A program made the translations under genes and the position numbers. A stretch of 64,000 bases of DNA from Novosphingobium sp. SG707 (GTDB taxonomy: Bacteria > Pseudomonadota > Alphaproteobacteria > Sphingomonadales > Sphingomonadaceae): the NCBI RefSeq assembly GCF_012275515.1, contig NZ_JAAZQL010000004.1, forward strand, positions 124,001 to 188,000, given 5' to 3'. Positions 29,274-37,790 of the stretch are shown in pieces. The first letter of the stretch is position 1; every line of letters begins with the position of its first letter. Under the pieces are notes generated by a model. That model was not told where the DNA came from. It searched no databases and worked only from the letters and a program-made list of their open reading frames with translations.

Positions 29274-30152
29274 TCAGCCCGGGAATACCACGGTGCGGTG
29301 GCCATTGAGGAACACGCGATCCTCGAGATGCGCCTTGACCGCTTCGGCCAGCACGCGGCGTTCGATATCGCGACCCTTGCGTACAAGGTCCTCGGGCGCA
29401 TGGGCGTGGCTGATGCTGCCCACGTCCTGCGCGATGATCGGACCTTCGTCGAGGTCGGCGGTCACGTAGTGCGCCGTTGCACCGATCATCTTGACCCCGC
29501 GCTCATAGGCCTGATGATAGGGCTTGGCGCCCTTGAAGCCGGGCAGAAACGAGTGGTGGATATTGATGCAGCGGCCCGACAGGAAGCCCGCCAGATCGTC
29601 GCTCAGGATCTGCATATAACGCGCCAGCACCACCAGATCGGCCCCCGTTTCGGTCACGATAGCCTTGATCTGCGCTTCCTGTTGCGCCTTCGTGTCCTTG
29701 GTAATCGGCAGATGATAGAAGGGCAGATCGCCGATCAGGCTGGTGGTTATATGCTTGCGGTCATGGTTGCAGATGATCGCCACCACATCCATGTCGATCT
29801 CGCCAATGCGCCAGCGATAGAGCAGATCGCCGAGGCAGTGGTCGAATTTGCTGACCATCAGCACGACCTTCTGCCGCTCGCCATGAACGCGCAGGCGCCA
29901 GTCCATCGCATGTTCGGCGGCCAGATCGCCGAAATGGGCGCGCCATTCCTCCGCCGTATCGCCCTGAGGCAAGGCAAAGATCACGCGCATGAAGAAGCGG
30001 TCGGTCAGGCGGTCGTTGAACTGCTGGGCATCGAGAATATTGCCGCCGCGCCCCGCCAGATAGCCCGCCACCTTGGCCACAAGGCCGGGTTGGTCCCCAC
30101 AGGACAGGCTCAGCGTACAAACAGTGTCGTGGTCAGACGTGGTCACTTGCAT
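29274..30152 (-). CDS. purU: Formyltetrahydrofolate deformylase PurU
   Basis: The protein has 292 residues. An N-terminal ACT domain (CTLSLSCGDQPGLVAKVAGY, about residues 11-30) precedes a formyl-transferase fold with the NIHHSFLPGFKGAKPYHQAY segment and the GATAHYV/DEGPII blocks carrying the catalytic His and Asp. It hydrolyses 10-formyl-THF to formate and free THF. In this operon it would release the carbon that began as the aryl methoxy group and regenerate THF for LigM. ATG at 30152 follows GGATCAATG-type context; the gap to metF is 63 bp. Confidence 0.94.
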   Translation of the reverse strand: MQVTTSDHDTVCTLSLSCGDQPGLVAKVAGYLAGRGGNILDAQQFNDRLTDRFFMRVIFALPQGDTAEEWRAHFGDLAAEHAMDWRLRVHGERQKVVLMVSKFDHCLGDLLYRWRIGEIDMDVVAIICNHDRKHITTSLIGDLPFYHLPITKDTKAQQEAQIKAIVTETGADLVVLARYMQILSDDLAGFLSGRCINIHHSFLPGFKGAKPYHQAYERGVKMIGATAHYVTADLDEGPIIAQDVGSISHAHAPEDLVRKGRDIERRVLAEAVKAHLEDRVFLNGHRTVVFPG

Positions 30153-30215
30153 TGATCCTTTCTCTCTCCCGCACGGCGCCTTTTCGCGCCGGCGCTTATT
30201 CCTTTTCGCAGCCGA

Positions 30216-31091
30216 TCAGCCGCGCGATTTGCGATACGAGTTGATCCACGCCACGGTTTTTTCCAGTCCGCCAAACGGATAGAAATGCAACCGCACCGGT
30301 CCATGGCTTTCATTCAGGCCCTTGGCAAGCGCGTCAACCAGCTTGTCCGGCCCGGCGCTGCCCAGCAATTGCGTGATCGAAATGCCATATTTGGCCAGCA
30401 CGCTGGCCGAGGCGCCCACGCCGCAGCGCGCGGCAAAGCGCATCAGGGTCTTGATGCCCGCAGGCCCCGGCACGCCGATGCGCACGGGCGCAACAATCCC
30501 GCGCTGGCGCAGGGCCACCAGCCAATTGAGCGCCGCATCGGGGTCAAAACCGAATTGCGTGACCACCAGCGGGGCCATGCCGCGCGCGTCGATGTCCACG
30601 CATTTGCGGGCCAGCACTTCCCAGCATTGCTCCTCGCTCATGTTGGGGTGCCCTTCCGGGTGCCCGCCCACGCCGATTGCCTTGATCCCGGCCTTTTCAA
30701 ACAGGCCGGTGGCGATCAGTTCGCTCGAATCATTATAGGGGCCCGCAGCATGCTCGGGATCGCCCGCAATGACAAAACAGCGGCGCACGCCCGCTTCCTG
30801 CACAACGGTGTTGAGGTAATCCTGGAATTCAGCCTCGCTGGTGATCCGGCGGGCGGAAAAATGCGGCATCGGCTCAAAACCCAGCGCGCGCACGGCCTTG
30901 GCGGCGGCGATTCGCGCGGGCGCTTCCTCGCCTGGCAGGAAGGTGACGGCGATGGGCGTTTCGGGCGGAATGGCGGGCGCGGCGGCGCGCAGCGAATCGA
31001 CATCCTTGGCCGTAATTTCCAAGGAAAATCCGTCGGTAATCCCGTCCGGCGCGCGTTCCCAATTGGGGTGGATCTGTGAAATGGCCACCAT
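30216..31091 (-). CDS. metF: Methylenetetrahydrofolate reductase MetF
   Basis: This 291-residue FAD-dependent TIM-barrel enzyme has the early FSLEITAKD block with the catalytic glutamate, and GDPEHAAGPY and KAIGVGGHPEGHP segments, all MetF-like. In SYK-6-type demethylation it runs toward oxidation: 5-methyl-THF made by LigM to 5,10-methylene-THF. ATG at 31091 has AGAGGA six bases upstream; an in-frame start at 31148 was rejected. The gene is divergent from hydrolase-ligM across a 183-bp region holding a perfect palindrome, which suggests common control. Confidence 0.92.
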   Translation of the reverse strand: MVAISQIHPNWERAPDGITDGFSLEITAKDVDSLRAAAPAIPPETPIAVTFLPGEEAPARIAAAKAVRALGFEPMPHFSARRITSEAEFQDYLNTVVQEAGVRRCFVIAGDPEHAAGPYNDSSELIATGLFEKAGIKAIGVGGHPEGHPNMSEEQCWEVLARKCVDIDARGMAPLVVTQFGFDPDAALNWLVALRQRGIVAPVRIGVPGPAGIKTLMRFAARCGVGASASVLAKYGISITQLLGSAGPDKLVDALAKGLNESHGPVRLHFYPFGGLEKTVAWINSYRKSRG

Positions 31092-31164
31092 GGTCCTCTG
31101 CCCTTTCTCTCTGGCGCCCGGCGATGGGGGCTTGGATGCCTGCCTCATCGGGGACGGATATTTT

Positions 31165-31179
31165 GTATGCGACGCATAC
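31165..31179. promoter_or_regulatory. Candidate operator in the metF/ligM divergon
   Basis: GTATGCG-A-CGCATAC is a perfect 15-bp inverted repeat in the AT-richer part of the 183-bp gap between metF and the hydrolase-ligM pair. A second ATGCGT half-like word follows at about 31189. It is 74 bp from the metF start and 96 bp from the hydrolase start, so one repressor could control both directions. Confidence 0.45.
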
Positions 31180-31274
31180 TAAAACGAAATGCGTGTGACT
31201 TGAAGTGTCCTCTAGCGCAGGGCGATAATTTCGTATAGATGAATTTTTCATGGACGAGAAAAATGCGGGAAACG

Positions 31275-31970
31275 ATGCCTGAAAACCTCCCATTGCTGCT
31301 GGTTCCCGGTCTGATCTGTGATTCGCGGGTCTTTGCCGCGCAGTGCGCCGCCCTGCCGCAGGCCACCGCCCTGCCCGGTTGGGGTACGGTGGATTCGCTG
31401 GGCGCGATGGCGGAGCGGCTGCTGTCGCAGGCGCCCGAGCGCTTTGCCCTGCTGGGCCATTCGATGGGTGCGCGCGTGGCCTTGGAAGTCGCGCGTCGTG
31501 CACCCGAGCGTGTCGAGCGGCTCGCGCTGGTTTCCACCGGCACGCATCCTGTGGGCGCGGGCGAGGCGGACAAGCGCTATGCCCTGCGCGACAAGGGCCG
31601 CGAATATGGGATGGAGGCGCTGGTGGCCGACTGGCTGCCGCCGATGATCGCGCCTGACAATCGCCCCGCGTTGATGGGTCCATTGACCGCCATGTGCCTT
31701 GAACAGGGCCTCTCCGCCTTTGAGGCGCAGATCGAGGCCCTGCTCTCGCGCCCGTCGCTGGAGGATTTGCTGCCCACGCTGACCATGCCGGTGCTGTCCT
31801 GCACCGGGGCGCTGGATGTGTGGAGCCCGCCCGAGCAGGCCCGCGCCATTGCCGAAGCCATTCCCGGCGCGACGCTGGAAATCGTGCCCGATGCGGGCCA
31901 CTTCCTGCCCATCGAGCGTCCGCAAGCCTTCACCCAGATCATCGCCCGCTGGCTGACCCAGCGCGCCTGA
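31275..31970 (+). CDS. Alpha/beta-hydrolase
   Basis: The protein has 231 residues. The nucleophile elbow GHSMG places the serine at residue 63. An aspartate in GALDVWSPP and a histidine in DAGHFLPIE complete the triad. It ends 28 bp before ligM, so it is co-transcribed with it. A role in freeing vanillate-type acids from esters or thioesters would fit but is only inference. The start is uncertain: ATG at 31275 (MPENLPLLLVPG) fits the domain best, while 31263 and 31239 are also open. The upstream ribosome site is weak in all three cases. Confidence 0.82.
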   Translation: MPENLPLLLVPGLICDSRVFAAQCAALPQATALPGWGTVDSLGAMAERLLSQAPERFALLGHSMGARVALEVARRAPERVERLALVSTGTHPVGAGEADKRYALRDKGREYGMEALVADWLPPMIAPDNRPALMGPLTAMCLEQGLSAFEAQIEALLSRPSLEDLLPTLTMPVLSCTGALDVWSPPEQARAIAEAIPGATLEIVPDAGHFLPIERPQAFTQIIARWLTQRA

Positions 31971-31998
31971 ACACCAAGATCCACATAAGGAGAGTAAG

Positions 31999-33387
31999 AT
32001 GACCCAAAGCCTGCAAGATGTCCTCGATGCCAGCGGCGACATTGTCGAAATGCTGCGCAACGCGCAGGTCGGCCCCAATGTCTATCCCGGCGTTCCGGCC
32101 GAATATTCGAACTGGCGCACCGAGCAGCAGGCCTGGGCCAAGACCGCCGTGCTGTTCAACCAGTCGTATCACATGGTCGATCTGGAAGTGTCGGGCCCCG
32201 ACGCCTTTGCCATGCTCAACTATCTGGGCATCAACAGCTTCAAGGGCTTTGTGCCCGACCGCGCCAAGCAGTTCGTGCCCTGCACGGCCGAAGGCTATGT
32301 GATCGGTGACGTGATCCTGTTCTATCTGGGCGAAAACCTGTTCAATCTGGTGGGCCGCGCCCCCGCGATCGAATGGGTCGAATATCATGCCGCCACCGGC
32401 AAGTGGGACGTCAAGGTCGAGCGCGACGAACGCTGGGCCATGCGCACCGACGGCAAGCGCAAGAACTACCGCTTCCAGCTTCAGGGCCCCAATGCGATGG
32501 CCGTGCTGTCCAAGGCGCTGGGCTATGACGCGCCCGACCTCAAGTTCTTCCACATGACCACGCTGGAATTCGGCGGCGCCAAGGTGCGCGCGCTGCGTCA
32601 CGGCATGGCGGGCCAGCCGGGCTATGAACTCTTCGGCCCCTGGGAAGATTACGCCGCTGTCCATGGCGCGCTGGTCGAAGCGGGCAAGGATTATGGCCTG
32701 ACGCTGTGCGGCGGCCGTACCTATTCGTCGAACACGCTGGAATCGGGCTGGATCCCCTCGCCGCTGCCCGCCACCTATACCGGCGAAGGTTCGAAGGGTT
32801 TCCGCGCATGGGCCTCGGCCAATTCCTATGAAGCCAAGTGCTCGATCGGCGGTTCTTACATCCCCGACAGCATCGAGGGCTATTACCTGACCCCGTGGGA
32901 TCTGGGCTATGGTCCGTTTGTGAAGTTCGACCATGACTTCATCGGCCGTGAGGCGCTGGAAGCCAAGGCCGCCGGCCCGCACCGCCGCAAGGTGACGCTG
33001 GCGCTGGACAATGAAGACGTGATGCGCGTCCAGTCCTCGGCCCTGTCGAAGGGCGAGCGCGCCAAGTTCATGGAATATCCCAGCGCCGTCTATGCGATGC
33101 ATCCGTTTGATCAGGTGCTGCTGGACGGCAAGATGGTCGGCCTTTCCACCTGGATCGGCTATACCGCCAATGAGGGCAAGTTCCTGACGCTGGCCATGGT
33201 GGACGAAAGCGTCGCCACACCCGGCACGCAGGTTACGCTGCTGTGGGGTGAACCCGATGGCGGCACGCGCAAGCCCACCGTCGAGCGCCACGTGCAGACC
33301 GAGATCAAGGCCGTGATCGCCTCGGTGCCCTATTCGGAAGTGGCGCGTGACGCCTATGCCGACAGCTGGCGCAACCGTCAGGCCTGA
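31999..33387 (+). CDS. ligM: Tetrahydrofolate-dependent aromatic O-demethylase (LigM/DesA family)
   Basis: This 462-residue protein of the GcvT/aminomethyltransferase fold shares, from memory, extensive segments with SYK-6 LigM: VEMLRNAQ, YSNWRTEQ, VIGDVILFYL, LRHGMAGQPG, SNTLESGWIPSPLPA, GPFVKFDHDFIGREALE and VTLLWGE. LigM moves the methyl group of vanillate or 3-O-methylgallate to THF, giving protocatechuate or gallate and 5-methyl-THF. The related DesA uses syringate, and the two cannot be separated surely by eye. Protocatechuate genes nearby and metF/purU next door favour LigM. AAGGAG lies 6 bp before ATG 31999. Confidence 0.88.
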   Translation: MTQSLQDVLDASGDIVEMLRNAQVGPNVYPGVPAEYSNWRTEQQAWAKTAVLFNQSYHMVDLEVSGPDAFAMLNYLGINSFKGFVPDRAKQFVPCTAEGYVIGDVILFYLGENLFNLVGRAPAIEWVEYHAATGKWDVKVERDERWAMRTDGKRKNYRFQLQGPNAMAVLSKALGYDAPDLKFFHMTTLEFGGAKVRALRHGMAGQPGYELFGPWEDYAAVHGALVEAGKDYGLTLCGGRTYSSNTLESGWIPSPLPATYTGEGSKGFRAWASANSYEAKCSIGGSYIPDSIEGYYLTPWDLGYGPFVKFDHDFIGREALEAKAAGPHRRKVTLALDNEDVMRVQSSALSKGERAKFMEYPSAVYAMHPFDQVLLDGKMVGLSTWIGYTANEGKFLTLAMVDESVATPGTQVTLLWGEPDGGTRKPTVERHVQTEIKAVIASVPYSEVARDAYADSWRNRQA

Positions 33388-33402
33388 TCGGTTCTGATGC
33401 CA

Positions 33403-33440
33403 GGAAACGCCCCTGCCGGAGACGGCGGGGGCGTTTTCCG
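33403..33440. terminator. Bidirectional terminator between ligM and mtnP
   Basis: GGAAACGCCCCTGCCG pairs with CGGCGGGGGCGTTTTCC (one mismatch) in the 54-bp gap between convergent genes; the T run follows on the plus strand. Confidence 0.8.
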
Positions 33441-33441
33441 T

Positions 33442-34308
33442 TTACCGCAGAACGCGACCCGCAACCGCATCCAGCCGCGCCAACAGCGCCGGATCGCGCT
33501 GCGCCGGGGCGGTGGCGAAGGCGCCGTCCAGCGCCCGGTCAATCGGGCTGTCCTCACGCACCGGGGGCAACAGGCGCGCCAATTCGCGCACCGCCGCGCG
33601 GGCCAGCGCTGCATTGGCCTTCATCGTAGCAAAGACTTCATGGGCCTCGACGCCCGCTTCCTCGTCCCGCCAGGCGTCATAATCAGTGACCATCGCCAGC
33701 ATCGCATAGGGCAGCTCGGCCTCACGCGCCAAACGCACTTCGGGGAAACCCGTCATGCCGATCACATCCGCGCCCCATCCGCGATACATCCGGCTTTCGG
33801 CGCGGGTGGAAAATTGCGGGCCTTCAATGGCGATATAGGTGCCCTTGGGATGCACGGTGCCGCCCGCATGATGCGCCGAAAGCGCCAGCAATTCCGACAG
33901 GCGCGGACAGACCGGATCGGCCAGCGCCAGATGCGCCACCATCCCTGTGCCGAAAAAGCTGCGCGCGCGGCCTTCGGTGCGGTCGATCATTTGGTCGACG
34001 CAAACGAAATGGCCCGGCGCATATTCCTCACGCAGCGACCCCACCGCCGAGAGCGAGACCAGATCCGTCACGCCGCAGCGCTTCAACACGTCGATATTGG
34101 CGCGGTAATTGATCTCGCCGGGCGGGATGGCATGGCCGGGTCCGTGGCGAGGCAAAAAGGTGAAGCGCACGCCGTCCAGCGTGCCGGTGGTGACGCTGCC
34201 GCTGGGCGCGCCAAAGGAGCTTTCGACGGCAATCTCCTGCGCGCCTTCAAGCCCGATCCCTTCGGCCAGACCCGATCCGCCAATCACCCCGATATGCCAT
34301 GCGCTCAT
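33442..34308 (-). CDS. mtnP: S-methyl-5'-thioadenosine phosphorylase
   Basis: This 288-residue purine-nucleoside phosphorylase-fold enzyme has the N-terminal GVIGGSGL and the phosphate-binding RHGPGHAIPPGEINYRAN region. The MTGFPEVRLAREAELPYA and VTDYDAW motifs separate MTA phosphorylases from ordinary purine phosphorylases. It splits 5'-methylthioadenosine from polyamine or homoserine-lactone synthesis into adenine and methylthioribose 1-phosphate. ATG at 34308 starts MSAWHIGVIGG, with a natural N-terminus. It stands alone. Confidence 0.93.
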   Translation of the reverse strand: MSAWHIGVIGGSGLAEGIGLEGAQEIAVESSFGAPSGSVTTGTLDGVRFTFLPRHGPGHAIPPGEINYRANIDVLKRCGVTDLVSLSAVGSLREEYAPGHFVCVDQMIDRTEGRARSFFGTGMVAHLALADPVCPRLSELLALSAHHAGGTVHPKGTYIAIEGPQFSTRAESRMYRGWGADVIGMTGFPEVRLAREAELPYAMLAMVTDYDAWRDEEAGVEAHEVFATMKANAALARAAVRELARLLPPVREDSPIDRALDGAFATAPAQRDPALLARLDAVAGRVLR

Positions 34309-34429
34309 GCGATCAAACTCCTGTGTCCTGCCGGTTGCCTAGCCGATGGAACGCGGCGCCGAAACCGCTTTTCGCTTCTCTTGCCAAGAGTTGCGCGCCC
34401 GTGCAGTCTGTGACTGAAAGGAAAAACTT

Positions 34430-35056
34430 ATGCTTTTGATTGGCCAGTTTGACAGCCCCTTTGTCCGCCGCGTCGGGATTGCGCTCAGGATTTACGGCAT
34501 GGCTTTCGAACACAGCCCCTTTTCGGTGATGGGCGATGGCGACAAATTCGCCCACCTCAACCCGTTGAAGCGGGTGCCGACTTTAGTGCTCGACGATGGT
34601 GAAGTGCTGATCGAGAGCGGGGCGATCCTCGACCATCTCGATGAGGTCCATGGCCGCGATAAAGCCCTGATCGCCGCCCATGGCCCGGCCCGCCGCGCCG
34701 CGTTAAAGCGCATCGCCACAGCCACGGCGGTGGCCGACAAGGCGGTGGCCTATTTCTACACGCGCCGGTTCGGCGGCGAGGTCGATCCGTTTTTCACCCA
34801 GCGCAGCGAAGCCCAGATCCGCGATGGCATGGCCGCATTGAACGCACAATGCGCCGCCCGCGATGGCGATTGGTGGCATGGCGATGCGCCGGGCCATGAT
34901 GACATCGCCGTGGCCGTGGTCGCGCGCTTTGTGTCCGAAGCCTATGGCTGGCTGGTAACGCTCAGCGATTATCCCGCATTGGCCGCCCACAGCGCTCGCG
35001 CCGAAGCCCGCGAGGAATTTCAGGCGATCCAGCAGGCCTTCATTCCGCCCAGTTGA
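34430..35056 (+). CDS. Glutathione S-transferase family protein
   Basis: This 208-residue protein has an N-terminal thioredoxin-like domain (MLLIGQFDSPFVRRVGIAL, with Ser9 as a likely thiol-activating residue). The helix/strand carries VPTLVLDDGEVLIESGAILDHL, the cis-proline and glutathione-binding ES pair. A helical C-terminal domain follows. The substrate is unknown. GSTs such as LigE/F act on lignin ethers in sphingomonads, but this shorter protein looks like a general one. ATG at 34430 has AAAGGAAAA upstream. It is monocistronic with its own terminator. Confidence 0.88.
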   Translation: MLLIGQFDSPFVRRVGIALRIYGMAFEHSPFSVMGDGDKFAHLNPLKRVPTLVLDDGEVLIESGAILDHLDEVHGRDKALIAAHGPARRAALKRIATATAVADKAVAYFYTRRFGGEVDPFFTQRSEAQIRDGMAALNAQCAARDGDWWHGDAPGHDDIAVAVVARFVSEAYGWLVTLSDYPALAAHSARAEAREEFQAIQQAFIPPS

Positions 35057-35061
35057 TGCAA

Positions 35062-35093
35062 AAAGGGGCCGGGATTTTACCCCCGGCCCCTTT
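35062..35093. terminator. Bidirectional terminator between the GST gene and clpB
   Basis: AAAGGGGCCGGG and CCCGGCCCCTTT form a strong stem with a short AT loop, flanked by A and T runs. It fills the 39-bp gap between convergent genes. Confidence 0.85.
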
Positions 35094-35095
35094 CA

Positions 35096-37675
35096 TCACG
35101 CCACGCTGATATTCAGCGCGCCGTCGCCTTCCTCGATATTGACCGTGCTGCCATCGGGCACCTCGCCTCCCAGCAGCTTTTCGGCCAGCGGGTCCTGCAG
35201 GTAGCGCTGCACCGCGCGTTTCAGCGGACGCGCGCCATAGACCGGATCATAGCCCACCCGGCCCAGCCAGCGCTTGGCCGCATCGGTCATGGCCAGCGTG
35301 ATCTTGCGATCCTTCAGCAGCTTTTGCACCCGCGCGACCTGAATATCGACGATGGGCGCCATATGCTCCTGACCCAGCCGGTGGAAAAGGATGATCTCAT
35401 CCAGACGGTTGAGGAACTCAGGCCGGAAATGGCTGCGCACCACCTCCATCACCTGCGGCTCGACGCTTTCCACATCGCCGCCCTCGGGCAGATTGGCCAG
35501 ATACTGGCTGCCCAAGTTAGACGTCAGGATGATCAGCGTGTTGGTGAAATCCACCACACGCCCCTGCCCATCGGTCAACCGGCCATCGTCGAGGACCTGA
35601 AGCAGCACGTTGAACACATCGCTGTGGGCCTTCTCCACCTCGTCGAACAGCACGACCTGATAGGGCCGCCGCCGCACCGCCTCGGTCAACACGCCGCCTT
35701 CATCATAGCCGACATAGCCCGGAGGAGCGCCAATCAGGCGCGAAACGGCGTGCTTCTCCATGAACTCGCTCATGTCGATGCGCACCATCGCGCTGTCATC
35801 GTCGAACAGGAACCCCGCCAACGCCTTGGTCAGCTCGGTCTTGCCCACGCCCGTCGGGCCCAGGAAGAGGAAGCTGCCCAGCGGGCGGTTAGGGTCCTGC
35901 AGACCGGCGCGGGCGCGGCGGACGGCCTTGGAAACGGCCACCACCGCATCCTTCTGGCCGATCACACGCTGGCCGATCACTTCTTCCATGCGCAGCAGCT
36001 TTTCCCGCTCGCCTTCCAGCATGCGATCCACCGGCACGCCGGTCCAGCGGCTGACCACGCCCGCGATGTCATCGGCGGTCACTTCCTCGCGCAGCATGGC
36101 GTTTTGCGCCTGAGACTGCGCCTCGGAAAGCTGACGTTCCAGATCGGGGATGCGGCCATAGGACAGCTCGCCCGCGCGGGCCAGATCGCCCTTGCGCTGC
36201 GCCTGTTCCAGCTCGATGCGTGCGGCGTCGAGTTGCTCCTTGATCTTGCCCTCGGCGGCGATCTTGTCGCGCTCGTTCTGCCAACGGGTGGTCAGCTCGG
36301 CCGACTTCTGCTCGGCATTGGCGAGTTCCTCGCGCAGCGCGGCCAGCCGGTCCTTCGACGCCTGATCGCTCTCCTTGGCCAGCGCCATTTCCTCGATCTT
36401 GAGCTGGATGATCCGCCGGTCGAGGTTTTCGATCTCTTCCGGCTTGCTCTCCACCTCCATGCGGATGCGGCTTGCGGCCTCATCCATCAGGTCGATCGCC
36501 TTGTCGGGCAGGAAACGGTCGGCAATGTAGCGGTTCGACAGGGTGGCCGCTGCGACAATCGCATTGTCCGCGATCCGCACGCCATGGTGCAGCTCGTATT
36601 TCTCCTTCAACCCGCGCAGGATCGAGATCGTGTCCTCCACCGTCGGCTCGCCCACGAAAACGGGCTGGAACCGGCGCTGCAAGGCAGGGTCCTTCTCGAC
36701 ATACTTCTGGTATTCATCCAGCGTGGTCGCGCCGATGCAGTGCAATTCGCCGCGCGCCAGAGCGGGCTTGAGCAGATTTCCTGCATCCATCGCGCCTTCG
36801 CTTTTGCCCGCGCCGATCAGCGTGTGCATTTCGTCGATGAACAGGATGATCTCGCCTTCCGCGCCCTTCACCTCGTCCAGAACCGCCTTCAGGCGCTCCT
36901 CGAACTCACCGCGATATTTGGCGCCCGCGATCAGGCTGCCCATGTCGAGCGCCATCAACCGGCGATGCTTGAGGCTGTCGGGCACATCGCCATTGGCAAT
37001 GCGCAGCGCGAGACCTTCGGCAATCGCGGTCTTGCCCACGCCCGGTTCGCCGATCAGCGCGGGGTTGTTCTTGGTCCGGCGGGCCAGGATCTGCACCGTG
37101 CGGCGGATTTCCTCGTCGCGCCCGATGACCGGGTCGAGCTTGCCGTCCTTGGCCGCCTGAGTCAGGTCGCGGGCATATTTCTTCATCGCGTCATAGGCGT
37201 TTTCGGCCCCAGCGCTGTCGGCCGTGCGCCCGCCACGCAATTGCGTGATCGCGGCCTCCAGTGCCTGAGGCGTGACATTGGCGGCTTTCAGCGCCTGACC
37301 GGCGGCCGTCGTCGTGGCCAAAGCCAGCGCGACAAGGATGCGTTCTACGGTGACGAAACTGTCGCCCGATTTGTTGGCAATCTGCTCGGCACTGTCCAGC
37401 ACGCGCACGGCATCATTATCGAGGCCCGGTTGCGCCTGCGCGCCCGATCCCGACACCGCCGGGATCTTGGAGAGAGCCTTGTCCAGCTCGGCGCTGGCGA
37501 TGGCGGGATTACCGCCCGCGCGCTGCAACAGCCCGCTGGCCATGCCCTCGCTGTCCTCCAGCAGGGCCTTCAAAATATGTTCCGCCGTGATGCGCTGGTG
37601 GTTCAGGCGGATCGCCAAAGTCTGCGAGGCTTGCAGGAAACCCTTGGCGCGGTCAGTAAACTTTTCGAGGTTCAT
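35096..37675 (-). CDS. clpB: ATP-dependent chaperone ClpB
   Basis: This 859-residue two-ring AAA+ disaggregase has an N-terminal Clp_N domain (1-150), the first Walker [10 protein letters not shown] (about residues 207-215), a coiled-coil M domain (about 400-520, rich in E, A, K, R), the second Walker [10 protein letters not shown] (about 604-612) and a C-terminal D2-small domain. With DnaK it dissolves protein aggregates. There is no ClpP-binding loop call. ATG at 37675 follows CGGAGG. A heat-shock-like promoter lies upstream. Confidence 0.97.
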   Translation of the reverse strand: MNLEKFTDRAKGFLQASQTLAIRLNHQRITAEHILKALLEDSEGMASGLLQRAGGNPAIASAELDKALSKIPAVSGSGAQAQPGLDNDAVRVLDSAEQIANKSGDSFVTVERILVALALATTTAAGQALKAANVTPQALEAAITQLRGGRTADSAGAENAYDAMKKYARDLTQAAKDGKLDPVIGRDEEIRRTVQILARRTKNNPALIGEPGVGKTAIAEGLALRIANGDVPDSLKHRRLMALDMGSLIAGAKYRGEFEERLKAVLDEVKGAEGEIILFIDEMHTLIGAGKSEGAMDAGNLLKPALARGELHCIGATTLDEYQKYVEKDPALQRRFQPVFVGEPTVEDTISILRGLKEKYELHHGVRIADNAIVAAATLSNRYIADRFLPDKAIDLMDEAASRIRMEVESKPEEIENLDRRIIQLKIEEMALAKESDQASKDRLAALREELANAEQKSAELTTRWQNERDKIAAEGKIKEQLDAARIELEQAQRKGDLARAGELSYGRIPDLERQLSEAQSQAQNAMLREEVTADDIAGVVSRWTGVPVDRMLEGEREKLLRMEEVIGQRVIGQKDAVVAVSKAVRRARAGLQDPNRPLGSFLFLGPTGVGKTELTKALAGFLFDDDSAMVRIDMSEFMEKHAVSRLIGAPPGYVGYDEGGVLTEAVRRRPYQVVLFDEVEKAHSDVFNVLLQVLDDGRLTDGQGRVVDFTNTLIILTSNLGSQYLANLPEGGDVESVEPQVMEVVRSHFRPEFLNRLDEIILFHRLGQEHMAPIVDIQVARVQKLLKDRKITLAMTDAAKRWLGRVGYDPVYGARPLKRAVQRYLQDPLAEKLLGGEVPDGSTVNIEEGDGALNISVA

Positions 37676-37700
37676 GGGGTCGGTTCCTCCGTTGCCTCAC

Positions 37701-37729
37701 AAGGTAGTGTGACAAAATCGCCACACAAG
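37701..37729 (-). promoter_or_regulatory. Possible heat-shock (RpoH) promoter of clpB
   Basis: Read toward clpB: CTTG (37729-37726), an 18-base spacer, then CTACCTT (37707-37701). This resembles the alphaproteobacterial RpoH pattern CTTG-N17/18-CYTATNT. It is 26 bp from the clpB start. Confidence 0.35.
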
Positions 37730-37790
37730 CCCTTGCAACAAGAATTTACCGCCCCATGTTTCCCCGTTCTTTGATGCGGAGCAATCCGGT

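Noticed and set aside
35324..37774. An 816-codon frame opposite clpB
   Set aside because: Antisense shadow; ClpB motifs are complete on the other strand and the predicted protein is low in hydrophobic structure.
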